Shown: one piece after another, positions 17,468-26,188 of the stretch
Layout of the letters: every line of letters begins with the position of its first letter
How positions within the stretch are numbered: the first letter of the stretch is position 1
Assembly: GCA_900473805.1 (NCBI GenBank)
Contig: UCMS01000005.1
Location: 20,924 to 84,923 of the forward strand
DNA length: 64,000 nucleotides
Origin: Hyphomicrobiales bacterium
Lineage (GTDB): Bacteria; Pseudomonadota; Alphaproteobacteria; Rhizobiales; Rhizobiaceae
Direction of reading: 5' to 3'
Translations under genes and position numbers: made by a program
The notes under the pieces: model-generated
Seen by the model: the letters and a program-made list of their open reading frames with translations, nothing else
What the model was told of the DNA's origin: nothing
Databases searched by the model: none

Positions 17468-18383
17468 ATGCCGCCGACTGAGGTGGCGGCACGAGTACCT
17501 TCAGCTCACCGGGATGGATCTTCAGCTCGACATCGGCCGGCATGCGCAACAGTTCGCCATCGAGCACGCAGGCCGCCCCCTTGCGATGCTTGGGGAAATG
17601 CAGACGGACCGTCCGGGCGGTCGAAGCCGTCACCGCCTCGTTCTCCTTGAACCGACCGCGCAGAATGTCGAAGGCCAGCTTTCCGACACCCGTCGGTTCC
17701 AGCGGGTCGGCGAGGTAAACGCCGAGCTCACCCGTATCGACGCGATCGGCGAAGAAGAGCGAATTGTTGCCGAGCGGATTGTTGGAGACCGAGATGGCGG
17801 AGACCGCCCGCTCGTCGCTGCGGCCGTCGCCATCGATATCGAAGATCACCTCGAAACGAGGCGGATCAAGCATCACGCCAAAGGCGGCACTGGTGCTCGC
17901 CCTGATCTTGCCGAGCCGTGAAGCGAAGTTCATCTGGTTGCGCATGCGCACCATGCGGGCATGCAGACCGGCAGAGAACTGGTGTACGAAGGGGCGGCCG
18001 TTGGCGGTGGCGATATCGACCGAGGCCACCTTGCCTGCCGCCAACACGTCCACCACCTTCCAGATATCCAGTGGCAGCTTCAGGGAGCGGGCAAAGAGGT
18101 TCATCGTGCCTGCCGGAACGACACCGAGCGGAAGGCCAGCTTTCCAGGCGATTCCGGCTGCGGCCGAAATGGTGCCATCACCGCCCCCGGCAATAACGGC
18201 ATCGACGCCTGATGTCGCGACCGCCGTCTGCAGCGCCTCGACAATCTCGTCGCCGGCCACAACATCACAGACCAGTTCGTGCCCCTTCGCAGCAAAGGCG
18301 CGGGTCGCGCTTTCACAATAGGACTGCATGTCGGTGGTCTTGAACGTGCCACCGTCGCGATTGAGTACCGCCTTGATCTTCAT
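17466..18383 (-). CDS. Diacylglycerol/lipid kinase family protein
   Basis: A 305-residue soluble kinase of the DAGK catalytic family, which phosphorylates diacylglycerol or related lipids at the membrane face. The nucleotide-binding GGGDGTISAAAG is near residue 67 and is followed by GVVPAGTMNLFARSL, the family phosphate-binding PxGTxNxFA stretch. The second domain shows the beta-sandwich pattern ending with VLDGELLRMPADVELKI, the usual DGE motif. It is convergent with the ABC operon and divergent from the MFS exporter at 18637. The likely role is lipid turnover or recycling of diacylglycerol from envelope reactions; the substrate is not defined by sequence. Confidence 0.87.
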   Translation of the reverse strand: MKIKAVLNRDGGTFKTTDMQSYCESATRAFAAKGHELVCDVVAGDEIVEALQTAVATSGVDAVIAGGGDGTISAAAGIAWKAGLPLGVVPAGTMNLFARSLKLPLDIWKVVDVLAAGKVASVDIATANGRPFVHQFSAGLHARMVRMRNQMNFASRLGKIRASTSAAFGVMLDPPRFEVIFDIDGDGRSDERAVSAISVSNNPLGNNSLFFADRVDTGELGVYLADPLEPTGVGKLAFDILRGRFKENEAVTASTARTVRLHFPKHRKGAACVLDGELLRMPADVELKIHPGELKVLVPPPQSAA

Positions 18384-18636
18384 CTCGCCCTTTCAACGGC
18401 CCCAGCGGGCCAAAGCTCAAAACGTGCCGTGCGCTCAAAAGTTTCGGCATATGTCTGCAGATCGATAGAGCGCGAGCAATTTTCAAGGTGGCGGGCAAAA
18501 GCCTTTGCCGCAGCGCACACAGATATGATAAACAACAATTCTTCTTCCCAGCAGCCTGACGGCTTTCCTTTTCATCCCGGCTTTTCCGGAAGCGCATTTG
18601 CGCCGCGCGATCTCAGCGCGGTCCCATGGTGTTTTG

Positions 18637-19854
18637 ATGACCGATATCGCTCCTTCCCTTCCTTCGAAGATTCAACCGCCTGCGGCGTTGAACCCGACGA
18701 CGATCGCGCTGATCGAACTTGCTCTGGCTGCCGGCGGGTTCGGGATCGGCACCGGAGAGTTCGTCATCATGGGCCTTCTGCCGGAGGTAGCACAGACCTA
18801 TGGCGTGACCGTTCCGCAGGCCGGTCACGTGATCAGCGCCTATGCGCTCGGCGTCGTCATCGGTGCGCCAATTATCGCTGTACTCGCGGCCAAACTGCCG
18901 CGCAAGACGTTGCTTCTGCTGTTGATGGGCCTCTTTGCCGTCGGCAATTTCGCCAGTGCGCTGGCCACCGAATTCTCCAGCTTGACGCTGCTGCGCTTCA
19001 TCACCGGGCTGCCACACGGCGCTTATTTCGGCGTTGCGGCCCTGGTTGCGGCCTCCATGGCACCGCCGAACCGGCGCGTCAGGGCCGTGGGGCGCGTGAT
19101 GCTCGGTCTCACGATCGCAACGCTCGTCGGCACGCCGATTGCAACCTTTCTCGGACAGTTGATGAGCTGGCGGGCCGCCTTTCTGATGGTGGCCGTGATC
19201 GGCGCGATCACCGTGGCCCTGATCGCGCTCTACCTGCCGAAGGACGAGGTGGCCGAAGGCGCCAGCATCCGCCGTGAGCTGTCAGCCTTCGGTCGGCTGC
19301 AGGTCTGGCTGTCTTTCGGGGTCGCTGCCGTTGGTTTTGGCGGCATGTTCGCCATCTTCAGCTATATCGCCAAGACCGTGACGGATACCGCCGGCCTGCC
19401 GGCGAGCATGGTGGCCGTGGTGTTGGCGCTCTTCGGCATCGGCATGAATGTCGGCAACGTGGTCGGCAGCCGGATGGCTGATTACTCGCTGAAGGGCACG
19501 ATCGGCGGCATGCTCGCCTTCAACATCGCCTTGATGGCGGTCTTCTCGCTGACGGCTCACAACCCCGTCATGCTCTGCATCTGCGTCTTCCTCACGGGCT
19601 GTGGCTTTGCCGCCTGCCCAGCCGTGCAGACCCGAATCATGGACGTGGCGGCAGACGCCCAGACGCTCGCAGCGGCGACCAACCATTCCGCCTTCAACAT
19701 CGCCAATGCGCTCGGCGCATGGCTCGGCGGCATCGTCATCTCCGCGGGTTATGGCTACGGTGCCACCGGTTACGTCGGCTCGGTGCTTTCGGCCTTCGGC
19801 CTGGTCATCTTCATGATTTCCGTTGCGATCGAGAAGAAGACGTCACGCGGCTGA
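18637..19854 (+). CDS. MFS transporter, AraJ/SotB-like exporter
   Basis: A 405-residue membrane protein with about twelve helices. The start of the transport domain, GGFGIGTGEFVIMGLLPEVA, and SAYALGVVIGAPIIAVLA are typical of AraJ-type DHA1 drug or sugar efflux proteins. A basic cytoplasmic loop RRVRAVGRVMLG follows helix 4. ATG 18637 is chosen over a CTG/ATG further up because the protein then starts 30 residues before the first helix, as in relatives. The 3' end overlaps the convergent HxlR gene by 12 bases. That pairing, seen with drug-efflux genes elsewhere, hints that the exporter and regulator are functionally related, but this is inference. No ligand can be named. Confidence 0.87.
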   Translation: MTDIAPSLPSKIQPPAALNPTTIALIELALAAGGFGIGTGEFVIMGLLPEVAQTYGVTVPQAGHVISAYALGVVIGAPIIAVLAAKLPRKTLLLLLMGLFAVGNFASALATEFSSLTLLRFITGLPHGAYFGVAALVAASMAPPNRRVRAVGRVMLGLTIATLVGTPIATFLGQLMSWRAAFLMVAVIGAITVALIALYLPKDEVAEGASIRRELSAFGRLQVWLSFGVAAVGFGGMFAIFSYIAKTVTDTAGLPASMVAVVLALFGIGMNVGNVVGSRMADYSLKGTIGGMLAFNIALMAVFSLTAHNPVMLCICVFLTGCGFAACPAVQTRIMDVAADAQTLAAATNHSAFNIANALGAWLGGIVISAGYGYGATGYVGSVLSAFGLVIFMISVAIEKKTSRG

Positions 19855-20241
19855 GGCGGTCTCCTCGATCGTCGCGGACTCGATCACGCGGCGCTGACCA
19901 TCCTTGCATTCGACGTGCCGGCTGCCCCACTGCTCGAGCATCATGATGACGGGGCGCAAACTCTGGCCGAGCGGGGTCAGCGCATAGTCGACGCGTGGCG
20001 GGACTACAGGATAGATGGTGCGGGTGAGAAGCCCCTGCTCCTCCAGTTCACGTAACTGCTTGGTCAGCATGCGCTGCGTGACCGCCTGCAGCCGGCGACG
20101 CAGTTCGCTGAAACGCAGCGTGCCATCCGTTAGCAGGTGATAGAGGATCACGCCCTTCCACTTCCCGTCCAGAAAGCTGAGCGTGGTTTCGACCGGGCAA
20201 CCCGGAAAATTGTTCGTCATCTTGGCGCGGGGGCGCGACAT
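19843..20241 (-). CDS. HxlR family transcriptional regulator (first copy)
   Basis: A 132-residue winged-helix regulator. It shows C-P-V-E-T-T-L with the conserved cysteine near residue 15, GKWKGVILYHLL, SELRRRLQAVTQRMLTKQLR and YPVVPPRVDYALTPLG. The conserved N-terminal cysteine is used by several HxlR members (YodB, HypR, QorR) to sense quinones or electrophiles. ATG 20241 follows AAAGGAT, and a longer in-frame start at 20289 is less likely. It is divergent from the zinc-type/quinone oxidoreductase gene at 20364 and is probably its repressor, like QorR with qor1. It has a close relative at 21433 on the same strand. Confidence 0.88.
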   Translation of the reverse strand: MSRPRAKMTNNFPGCPVETTLSFLDGKWKGVILYHLLTDGTLRFSELRRRLQAVTQRMLTKQLRELEEQGLLTRTIYPVVPPRVDYALTPLGQSLRPVIMMLEQWGSRHVECKDGQRRVIESATIEETASAA

Positions 20242-20363
20242 GGTCGGTATCCTTTTTATACTGAGGCTCCATTTGGTGCCTACAAACAAAAAAAGTGCAT
20301 TCTTGCGGAATTCAAATCTATGCTCTTAATGGGCGGCGTGCAAACACCAAACAGGAGCTTCCC

Positions 20364-21386
20364 ATGCGCGCCATCGGTTTTCACCGCCCCCTGCCCATCA
20401 CCTCTGACGCGGCACTCGTCGATCTTCACCTGCCCCAGCCGGTTGCGACCGGTCACGACATTCTGGTCCGGATCGAGGCCGTCTCGGTCAACCCCGTTGA
20501 TACCAAGGTTCGTGCCAATTTCATGCCTTTGGCCGGCGATGCGCGCATCCTCGGCTACGACGCCGCCGGCGTGGTGACGGCCGTTGGCACCGACGTGACG
20601 CTGTTTAAGCCAGGTGACGAAGTCTACTACGCCGGCGCAATCAATCGGCCCGGAACCAATGCCGAATACCATCTCGTCGACGAGCGTATCGTTGCCCTCA
20701 AGCCGAAGACATTGAGCTTTGCCGAAGCCGCCGCGCTGCCATTGACCGCAATCACGGCATACGAGGCACTGTTCCACCGGATCAAGGTGCAAGAGCCGGT
20801 TGTCGGCGCCGAGCGGGTGATCCTCATTACCGGCGGCGCCGGCGGCGTTGGGTCGATCGCCATTCAGCTTGCAAAGCAGTTGACGAATCTGACCGTCATT
20901 GCCACCGCTTCCCGACAAGAAACGGCGAATTGGGCACGGTCTCTCGGTGCCGATCACGTGATCGACCACAGCAGACCGCTTGCCGAGGAATATGCAGCAC
21001 TGGGGATAGGCGCACCAGGCTTCATCTTCTCAGTAACCCATTCCACTCAGCATCGCCTTGCGCTGGCCGAGATCATCGCGCCGGCGGGACGCATTTGCCT
21101 GATCGACGATTTCGCAGACGGTTTCGACATCATGGCCTTCAAGCCGAAGGCGGTCTCACTGCATTGGGAGATGATGTTCTCGCGGCCGATGTTTCAGACG
21201 GCCGACATGATCGAGCAGCACAGACTGCTTACCCATGTCGCCGACCTCATCGACGCCGGCAAGGTGCGCACGACGCTTGACGCCATCCTGGGACAGATCA
21301 CTGCGAAAAACCTGCGCGAGGCGCATCGGATCATCGAAAGCGAGCGGTCGCGCGGTAAGATCGTGCTCGAAGGATTTCCGGTCTAG
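20364..21386 (+). CDS. Zinc-binding-type alcohol dehydrogenase / quinone oxidoreductase
   Basis: A 340-residue MDR enzyme of the NADPH quinone-reductase branch (often annotated zinc-binding alcohol dehydrogenase family). The GroES-like N-terminus includes ILGYDAAGVVTAVG near 59. The cofactor motif ITGGAGGVGSIAIQLAKQL is near 153. Structural and catalytic zinc ligands of true alcohol dehydrogenases are missing, so zinc is not expected and quinones or enals are more likely substrates. ACAGGAGC stands six bases before the ATG. It lies between two HxlR regulators, one divergent and one convergent. This mirrors quinone-inducible oxidoreductases controlled by redox-sensing HxlR proteins. A hairpin at 21398-21418 follows. 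Confidence 0.88.
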   Translation: MRAIGFHRPLPITSDAALVDLHLPQPVATGHDILVRIEAVSVNPVDTKVRANFMPLAGDARILGYDAAGVVTAVGTDVTLFKPGDEVYYAGAINRPGTNAEYHLVDERIVALKPKTLSFAEAAALPLTAITAYEALFHRIKVQEPVVGAERVILITGGAGGVGSIAIQLAKQLTNLTVIATASRQETANWARSLGADHVIDHSRPLAEEYAALGIGAPGFIFSVTHSTQHRLALAEIIAPAGRICLIDDFADGFDIMAFKPKAVSLHWEMMFSRPMFQTADMIEQHRLLTHVADLIDAGKVRTTLDAILGQITAKNLREAHRIIESERSRGKIVLEGFPV

Positions 21387-21397
21387 GCCGGCTTCGG

Positions 21398-21418
21398 GGC
21401 CGCCTTCAATCGGCGGCC
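21398..21418. terminator. Hairpin between convergent genes
   Basis: GGCCGCC (21398-21404) pairs with GGCGGCC (21412-21418) around a seven-base loop, in the 46-base gap between the oxidoreductase and the second HxlR gene. There is no U-tract on either strand. Confidence 0.4.
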
Positions 21419-21432
21419 TCGCTCGACTGAGG

Positions 21433-21840
21433 CTAGGCTGCCGACCGCATGATGGCGGCGCTGCCCGTCGGGCCTTCGCTTGGCTTCAACGCGGCCCCCT
21501 CGACGGCGACGAGGTTTTCCTGGCCCCAACGCCCGATGGCATTGATGACGGGCTCCAAACTGCGGCCAAGCGGGGTCAGCGAATAGTCGACACGCGGGGG
21601 CACGACGGGATAAACCGTGCGAGCAACGAGGCCGGCGACTTCCATGTCGCGTAACTGCTTTGACAACATGCGGTGGGTGATCGACGGAAGGCGCTTTGCC
21701 AGTTCGTTGAAACGGAGGATCTCGTCTTTCAGAAGATGGTGGAGGATGACACCTTTCCACTTGCCGTCGAGAAGCTGGAGCGTCGCCTCGATCTGGCAAC
21801 CGCCGAGATCCGAAAGTTCCAAATTGGTTTCGCGGCCCAT
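21433..21840 (-). CDS. HxlR family transcriptional regulator (second copy)
   Basis: A 135-residue HxlR winged helix, closely similar to the one at 19843 (GKWKGVILHHLL, THRMLSKQLRDME, YPVVPPRVDYSLTPLGRSL). The conserved cysteine near residue 14 is kept (GGCQIEATL). ATG 21840 has AAGGA upstream. It is convergent with the oxidoreductase gene. Two paralogous regulators on either side of one enzyme suggests duplication, either for sensing different compounds or for control of another target. No divergent gene is placed beyond its start, so its own target besides itself is unclear. Confidence 0.87.
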   Translation of the reverse strand: MGRETNLELSDLGGCQIEATLQLLDGKWKGVILHHLLKDEILRFNELAKRLPSITHRMLSKQLRDMEVAGLVARTVYPVVPPRVDYSLTPLGRSLEPVINAIGRWGQENLVAVEGAALKPSEGPTGSAAIMRSAA

Positions 21841-22087
21841 ACAAAATTCCTTCTCACATCTTCGACGCAACCGGCACCCGGCGCGTCTGGTTCCCACATA
21901 GCTCCCGGCGGGCGGAACGGAAAGTCGTGGCCCGATCGGATTTTGGTCGACACAGCGTCAACAGGTTGTTTGACGCGCGAGCGCGCCGGAAAGTTTCACT
22001 GCGGGGAAATGGTGGCCAGTTGAGGAGTGAACAAGACCTATGGCGTCATTGTGAGAAGGCCGTGTGCCAGCCGGCCAATGTGCAATG
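21841..22087. other. Intergenic stretch, no gene seen
   Basis: Between the second HxlR gene and the transpeptidase terminator I see no open frame with coding character. The part next to 21840 should contain the HxlR promoter. A G+C-rich stretch at 21960-22000 has no clear dyad. Confidence 0.5.
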
Positions 22088-22117
22088 AAAAAGGCCGCCG
22101 AGAGGGTCTCGGCGGCC
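22088..22117 (-). terminator. Intrinsic terminator of the L,D-transpeptidase gene
   Basis: On the top strand GGCCGCCGAG (22093-22102) and CTCGGCGGCC (22108-22117) form a perfect ten-pair stem with a five-base loop. AAAAA at 22088-22092 becomes the U-tract on the minus strand. Confidence 0.88.
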
Positions 22118-22143
22118 CTTGTCCATATCGATGTCACGGGCTG

Positions 22144-22758
22144 TCAGGCCTGCATCACCACGACTTTGGTGCCGACCTTCACGCGTTCGTAAAGATCGAT
22201 CACGTCGTGGTTCATCATGCGCACGCAGCCAGACGACATGGCCTGACCGATCGACCAGGGCTGGTTGGTGCCATGCAGGCGGAACATGGTGTCGTTGCCA
22301 TCCCGGTAGAGATACATGGCACGCGCGCCCAGCGGATTGTTGGGGCCGCCAGGCAGACCGCCGGCATATTTCAGGTTCTTTTCCGGATCGCGGCGGATCA
22401 TGTTCGGCGTCGGCGTCCAGGTTGGCCATTCGGCTTTGCGACCGACATAGGCATTGCCGGCCAGCGCATAGCCATTGCGACCGACACCGATGCCGTAACG
22501 CATCGCGCGTCCGTTGCCGAGAATGTAATACAGGCGCCGGGCCGGCGTATCGACGACGACGGTGCCGGCGGGATGCCCGGTTTCATAGGCCACTTCCTGG
22601 CGACGCAGCTCCGGCTTGATCTTCTCCAGCGGAACCTTCTTCAGCGGATGCGGCTCATCGGGCAGATCGCCATACATGGCCTGCTGATTGGGCATGGACT
22701 GGCAGCCGGCCAGGAAGAGCGGCAGGCCGAACAGGAGACCGCGGCGGGAAATGGTCAT
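22144..22758 (-). CDS. L,D-transpeptidase (YkuD family), lipoprotein
   Basis: A 204-residue envelope enzyme. The N-terminus MTISRRGLLFGLPLFLAGC is a lipoprotein signal with a lipobox (L-A-G-C, Cys 19) and a twin-arginine-like RR. The YkuD catalytic domain follows, with HGTNQPWS and SSGCVRM holding the active histidine and cysteine. L,D-transpeptidases make 3-3 peptidoglycan cross-links or attach proteins to peptidoglycan. Polar-growing Rhizobiales rely heavily on 3-3 cross-links and encode many paralogs, so this is one of several expected. It is transcribed alone, with a strong terminator just after. Confidence 0.9.
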   Translation of the reverse strand: MTISRRGLLFGLPLFLAGCQSMPNQQAMYGDLPDEPHPLKKVPLEKIKPELRRQEVAYETGHPAGTVVVDTPARRLYYILGNGRAMRYGIGVGRNGYALAGNAYVGRKAEWPTWTPTPNMIRRDPEKNLKYAGGLPGGPNNPLGARAMYLYRDGNDTMFRLHGTNQPWSIGQAMSSGCVRMMNHDVIDLYERVKVGTKVVVMQA

Positions 22759-22900
22759 GATTCAGGCGTCCTTGGGATACGATTCGATGCCGAGGAGCCT
22801 AGGAATTTATGGTTAATCAGCGGTTAAAACCGAACATGGCGGTTAAGAGAGATGGCGAAGATGAGGCACGCCTCCCCTCGGGCTCCCTGCCCCTCCAGGT

Positions 22901-24031
22901 TCAAGGGGGAGTATCTGCCTCAATCCGCCCCTCTGCGAAAAGCATGACGATCATCAAAACCACGGCGGCGGCAAGCATGGGGATGCCATGAAGCGGTGCG
23001 ACCACGGCCACGGTCAGAGCGACAACTGCCCCCATCAGACGCGCTCCGAGTGGACGAAGGCCCAGCTGCGCACGAAAGGCCGTATCGAAGGCAAGATAGA
23101 GCGCGAGCCCGTAAAGCAGCAGGGCATCATTGCCATGGGCGGCATGCGCCTGGCCCGCAGCACCTGGATCAATCTGGGCGGCGATCAGGGCCTTCAATCC
23201 TGCAGCCACAAGGATCAAACCGGCGATCATGAAAAGATGCGCGCCATTGTAGCCGAAGAGGGCGATGCGCGTACGGCGGCGGTTGTCGGCAGCGGCCATC
23301 CTGTGCTCGGCCCGCTGGTCGTCGCGGTCGAAATAACTCCACCAGAGAGTGCCGATCAAAGCGACGGCGAGAAAGAGGCTCGCGAAGTCTCCGGGGCTGT
23401 GCGGCAGGACGGCAAATCCACTGCCTGTGGCGATGACAATCTCGCCCAGCACGATGATCAGCAGCAAACCGTGCCTTTCGACAAAGTGCCCGACATCGAG
23501 CGCGAAGCCTTCACCGGTATTCAAGACGCTGACCAGAACGTAGAGAAGCGCCGGCGATAGCAGCAGGATCCAGCTCCAGCTGCCTTCAATCAGGGAGGAG
23601 CCGATGACCAGAGCAGCGGCCGCGAGGTTGAACGGCACAATGCGCAGCATGGCGCGCGCAGCCGACGGGCCGCCCTGCCAGACGAAGGCGGCAAAATGCA
23701 ACAGCACGATTGCCAGATAGGCGGCACCGAACAGCAGCCTGCCATCCCCTGCACTCTCCGGTATCGCCAGCGCCATCAGCAGGAAACCGGCCAAGGCGGC
23801 CATGAGAACGAGACGCATGCTCTTCGGCGTATGGGCGTGGTTGGTGAGCCAGATATAGCCGCCATACATCCACCAGACGAGCATGAGCACGGCCAGGGCA
23901 TGCAAAAAATCGACTGCGCCGTGGGCGTGTTCGATCAGGTGGGTGATCTGGGTGATCGTGAAGACGAAGACCAAATCAAAGAACAGTTCGATGGTCTGGG
24001 CACGAAACGGCCCCGGCTCTGTATCGGTCAT
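22901..24031 (-). CDS. Low temperature requirement protein A (LtrA) family membrane protein
   Basis: A 376-residue polytopic protein with about ten to twelve hydrophobic helices and the family opening TIELFFDLVFVFTITQITHL. A second family motif is FVERHGLLLIIVLGEIVIA near residue 190. LtrA was named from a Listeria locus needed for growth at low temperature; its molecular function is not known. ATG 24031 follows GAGGGG. The last codons run into a C+T/G-rich sequence (22862-22910, with CTCCCCC-like runs) that resembles intergenic repeats elsewhere in the window, so the C-terminal residues E-A-D-T-P-P may be repeat-derived. Confidence 0.85.
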   Translation of the reverse strand: MTDTEPGPFRAQTIELFFDLVFVFTITQITHLIEHAHGAVDFLHALAVLMLVWWMYGGYIWLTNHAHTPKSMRLVLMAALAGFLLMALAIPESAGDGRLLFGAAYLAIVLLHFAAFVWQGGPSAARAMLRIVPFNLAAAALVIGSSLIEGSWSWILLLSPALLYVLVSVLNTGEGFALDVGHFVERHGLLLIIVLGEIVIATGSGFAVLPHSPGDFASLFLAVALIGTLWWSYFDRDDQRAEHRMAAADNRRRTRIALFGYNGAHLFMIAGLILVAAGLKALIAAQIDPGAAGQAHAAHGNDALLLYGLALYLAFDTAFRAQLGLRPLGARLMGAVVALTVAVVAPLHGIPMLAAAVVLMIVMLFAEGRIEADTPP

Positions 24032-24121
24032 GGCTGCCACCCCTCATAGCCCTTTGACGGCGGCAGCAGACACCGGTTGTCCGTATCCTGTCCAGTGCGA
24101 GATTTGACAGAAATCGAGAAC

Positions 24122-24151
24122 AAAAAAGGGCAGCCGCGAGACTGCCCTTTT
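24122..24151 (-). terminator. Terminator after ETF-ubiquinone oxidoreductase
   Basis: AAAGGGCAG (24125-24133) and CTGCCCTTT (24142-24150) pair perfectly around an eight-base loop. AAAAAA at 24122-24127 gives a U-tract on the minus strand; TTTT at 24148-24151 gives a shorter one on the plus strand. Confidence 0.88.
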
Positions 24152-24188
24152 GAACTGTCGATCTTGTTTCCAGCCCGATGCCGAACAT

Positions 24189-25853
24189 TTACATGTTCGG
24201 ATAGACCGGCCCCTCGCCGCCTTGTGGCGGGACCCAGGTGATGTTCTGGTTCGGATCCTTGATGTCGCAGGTCTTGCAGTGGACGCAGTTCTGGGCGTTG
24301 ATGACGAAGGTTTCCTCGCCGTCCTTTTCCACCCATTCATAGACGCCGGCCGGACAGTAGCGGGTCGACGGGCCGGCATAGACGCCGAGTTCGGAGCGTT
24401 TCTGCAGGTCCATGTCCTTGACCTTGAGGTGGACCGGCTGGTCTTCTTCGTGGTTGGTGTTGGAGAGAAACACCGAGGACAGGCGGTCGAAGGTCAGGAC
24501 GCCATCCGGCTTCGGATAGGCGATCGGCTTGTGTTGCGCTGCCGGCTCGAGCGACTGGGCATCGGTCTTGCCATGCTTCAGCGTGCCGAAGAAGGAGAAG
24601 CCGAAGAGCTGGTTGGTCCACATATCGAGACCGCCGAGGCCGACGCCGAGCGCCGTGCCAAGCTTCGACCACAGCGGCTTGACGTTGCGCACCCGCTTGA
24701 GGTCCTTGCCGATGTCGGTGGAGCGCCATTCGTTCTCGATCTCGATCGGCTCGTCATTGGCGCGACCGGCTGCGATGGCATCGGCGATCTTTTCAGCCGC
24801 CAGCATGCCTGAAAGCACGGCGTTGTGAGAGCCCTTGATGCGGGGAACGTTGACCAGACCGGCGGAACAGCCGATAAGCGCACCGCCCGGGAAGGAGAGC
24901 TTCGGCACCGACTGGTAGCCGCCTTCGGTGATGGCGCGGGCGCCATAGGAGAGACGCTTGCCGCCCTCGAAGGTGTCGCGGATCGCCGGATGGGTCTTGA
25001 AGCGCTGGAATTCCTCGAAGGGGTAGAGATAGGGATTCTTGTAGTTCAGGTGCACGACGAAGCCGACGGCGACCATGTTGTCTTCGAGATGGTAGAGGAA
25101 GGAGCCGCCACCGGTCTTCATGCCGAGCGGCCAGCCGAAGGAGTGCTGCACGAGGCCCGGCTTGTGGTGCTCGGGCTTGACCTGCCAGAGCTCTTTGAGG
25201 CCGATGCCGTATTTCTGCACATCGCTTTCGCGCGACAGGTCGAACTTGGCGATCAACTGCTTGGCGAGCGAGCCACGCACGCCTTCCGAGATCAGCACAT
25301 ATTTGCCGAGCAGTTCCATGCCGCGGGTGTAGTTCGGGCCTGGCTCGCCGTTCTTCTCGATGCCCATGTCGCCGGTGGCAACACCGATGACCGCGCCCTC
25401 GTCATTGTAGAGCACTTCGGTTGCCGCAAAGCCCGGATAGATCTCGACGCCGAGCGCTTCGGCATGGGCGCCGAGCCAGCGACAGACATTGCCGAGCGAG
25501 ACGATGTAGTTGCCGTGATTGTTCATCAGCGGCGGCATCAGGGCATTCGGAAGACGAACCGAACCGGCAGGACCGAGGAAAAGGAACTGGTCGTCGGTGA
25601 CGGGCGTCTTGAACGGATGGTCAGCCTCTTCGCGCCAGCCCGGGATTAGCCGGTCGATGCCGATGGGATCGACCACGGCACCGGAGAGGATATGCGCGCC
25701 GACTTCGGCACCCTTTTCGAGCACGACGACGGTGAGGTCCGGATTGACCTGTTTCAGCCGGATCGCAGCCGACAGACCGGCGGGGCCTGCGCCCACGATC
25801 ACGACGTCGAATTCCATGCTTTCGCGTTCAGGCAGTTCCATCTCGGTGCTCAT
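24189..25853 (-). CDS. Electron transfer flavoprotein-ubiquinone oxidoreductase
   Basis: A 554-residue inner-membrane-associated enzyme that passes electrons from reduced ETF to ubiquinone during fatty acid, choline and amino-acid oxidation. The FAD-binding motif DVVIVGAGPAGLSAAIRL is near residue 16. The HILSGAVVDP stretch and YGARAITEGGYQSVPKLSFP in the ubiquinone-binding half are typical. The C-terminal 4Fe-4S cluster ligands are present: CPAGVYEW, then CVHCKTCDIKDP. Length matches bacterial and mitochondrial enzymes. It is transcribed alone and followed by a strong terminator. No etfAB is nearby, as often in this group. Confidence 0.95.
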   Translation of the reverse strand: MSTEMELPERESMEFDVVIVGAGPAGLSAAIRLKQVNPDLTVVVLEKGAEVGAHILSGAVVDPIGIDRLIPGWREEADHPFKTPVTDDQFLFLGPAGSVRLPNALMPPLMNNHGNYIVSLGNVCRWLGAHAEALGVEIYPGFAATEVLYNDEGAVIGVATGDMGIEKNGEPGPNYTRGMELLGKYVLISEGVRGSLAKQLIAKFDLSRESDVQKYGIGLKELWQVKPEHHKPGLVQHSFGWPLGMKTGGGSFLYHLEDNMVAVGFVVHLNYKNPYLYPFEEFQRFKTHPAIRDTFEGGKRLSYGARAITEGGYQSVPKLSFPGGALIGCSAGLVNVPRIKGSHNAVLSGMLAAEKIADAIAAGRANDEPIEIENEWRSTDIGKDLKRVRNVKPLWSKLGTALGVGLGGLDMWTNQLFGFSFFGTLKHGKTDAQSLEPAAQHKPIAYPKPDGVLTFDRLSSVFLSNTNHEEDQPVHLKVKDMDLQKRSELGVYAGPSTRYCPAGVYEWVEKDGEETFVINAQNCVHCKTCDIKDPNQNITWVPPQGGEGPVYPNM

Positions 25854-26188
25854 TCGTCATTCCTCGCCAGGCGGTGCGTTCCGCCATCCTCCTTGACAAA
25901 ACCCAACCGGATTGTCGAGCCGAAGCGCGACGCGCCAAGGCGCAAATTCCGGCAAGGCGGTGTGAGGACCGAGAATATCTTACGTGAACGTAAGGGTCAA
26001 TTCGATCATTTTTGCCGCGCCCGCCTGTCTGTTCAGCGCCTTGCCGTCTGACCAAAGCGTGTCGTCCGAACAAAAGTTCCCCGCGCCTGTTCCGCCTGCG
26101 GCAAATCCCGTCGCTGACCAAAATCTGCCTTTGAACACGTCTGCTCTTTGTCGCAGTCTCTGCCGAAACGCCAGCAGGGGAACACGAC
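25854..26188. other. Divergent intergenic region, no gene seen
   Basis: This 335-base gap lies between the divergent ETF-QO and hydroxyacid-type dehydrogenase genes. GGGGAA just before 26189 is the ribosome site of the latter. A TTGACA at 25893-25898 has no matching -10 at proper distance on the plus strand. No small gene with convincing codon use was found. Confidence 0.5.

Noticed and set aside
20242..20363. An AGGC/GCCT dyad (AGGCTCCATTTGGTGCCT) as the HxlR operator
   Set aside because: Only four bases in each arm match and the flanks do not extend the symmetry, so it is not reported as a site although an operator in this gap is expected.
25893..25898. TTGACA as a -35 promoter element
   Set aside because: No acceptable -10 hexamer lies 16-18 bases downstream on the plus strand, and it is nearly 300 bases from the next plus-strand start.
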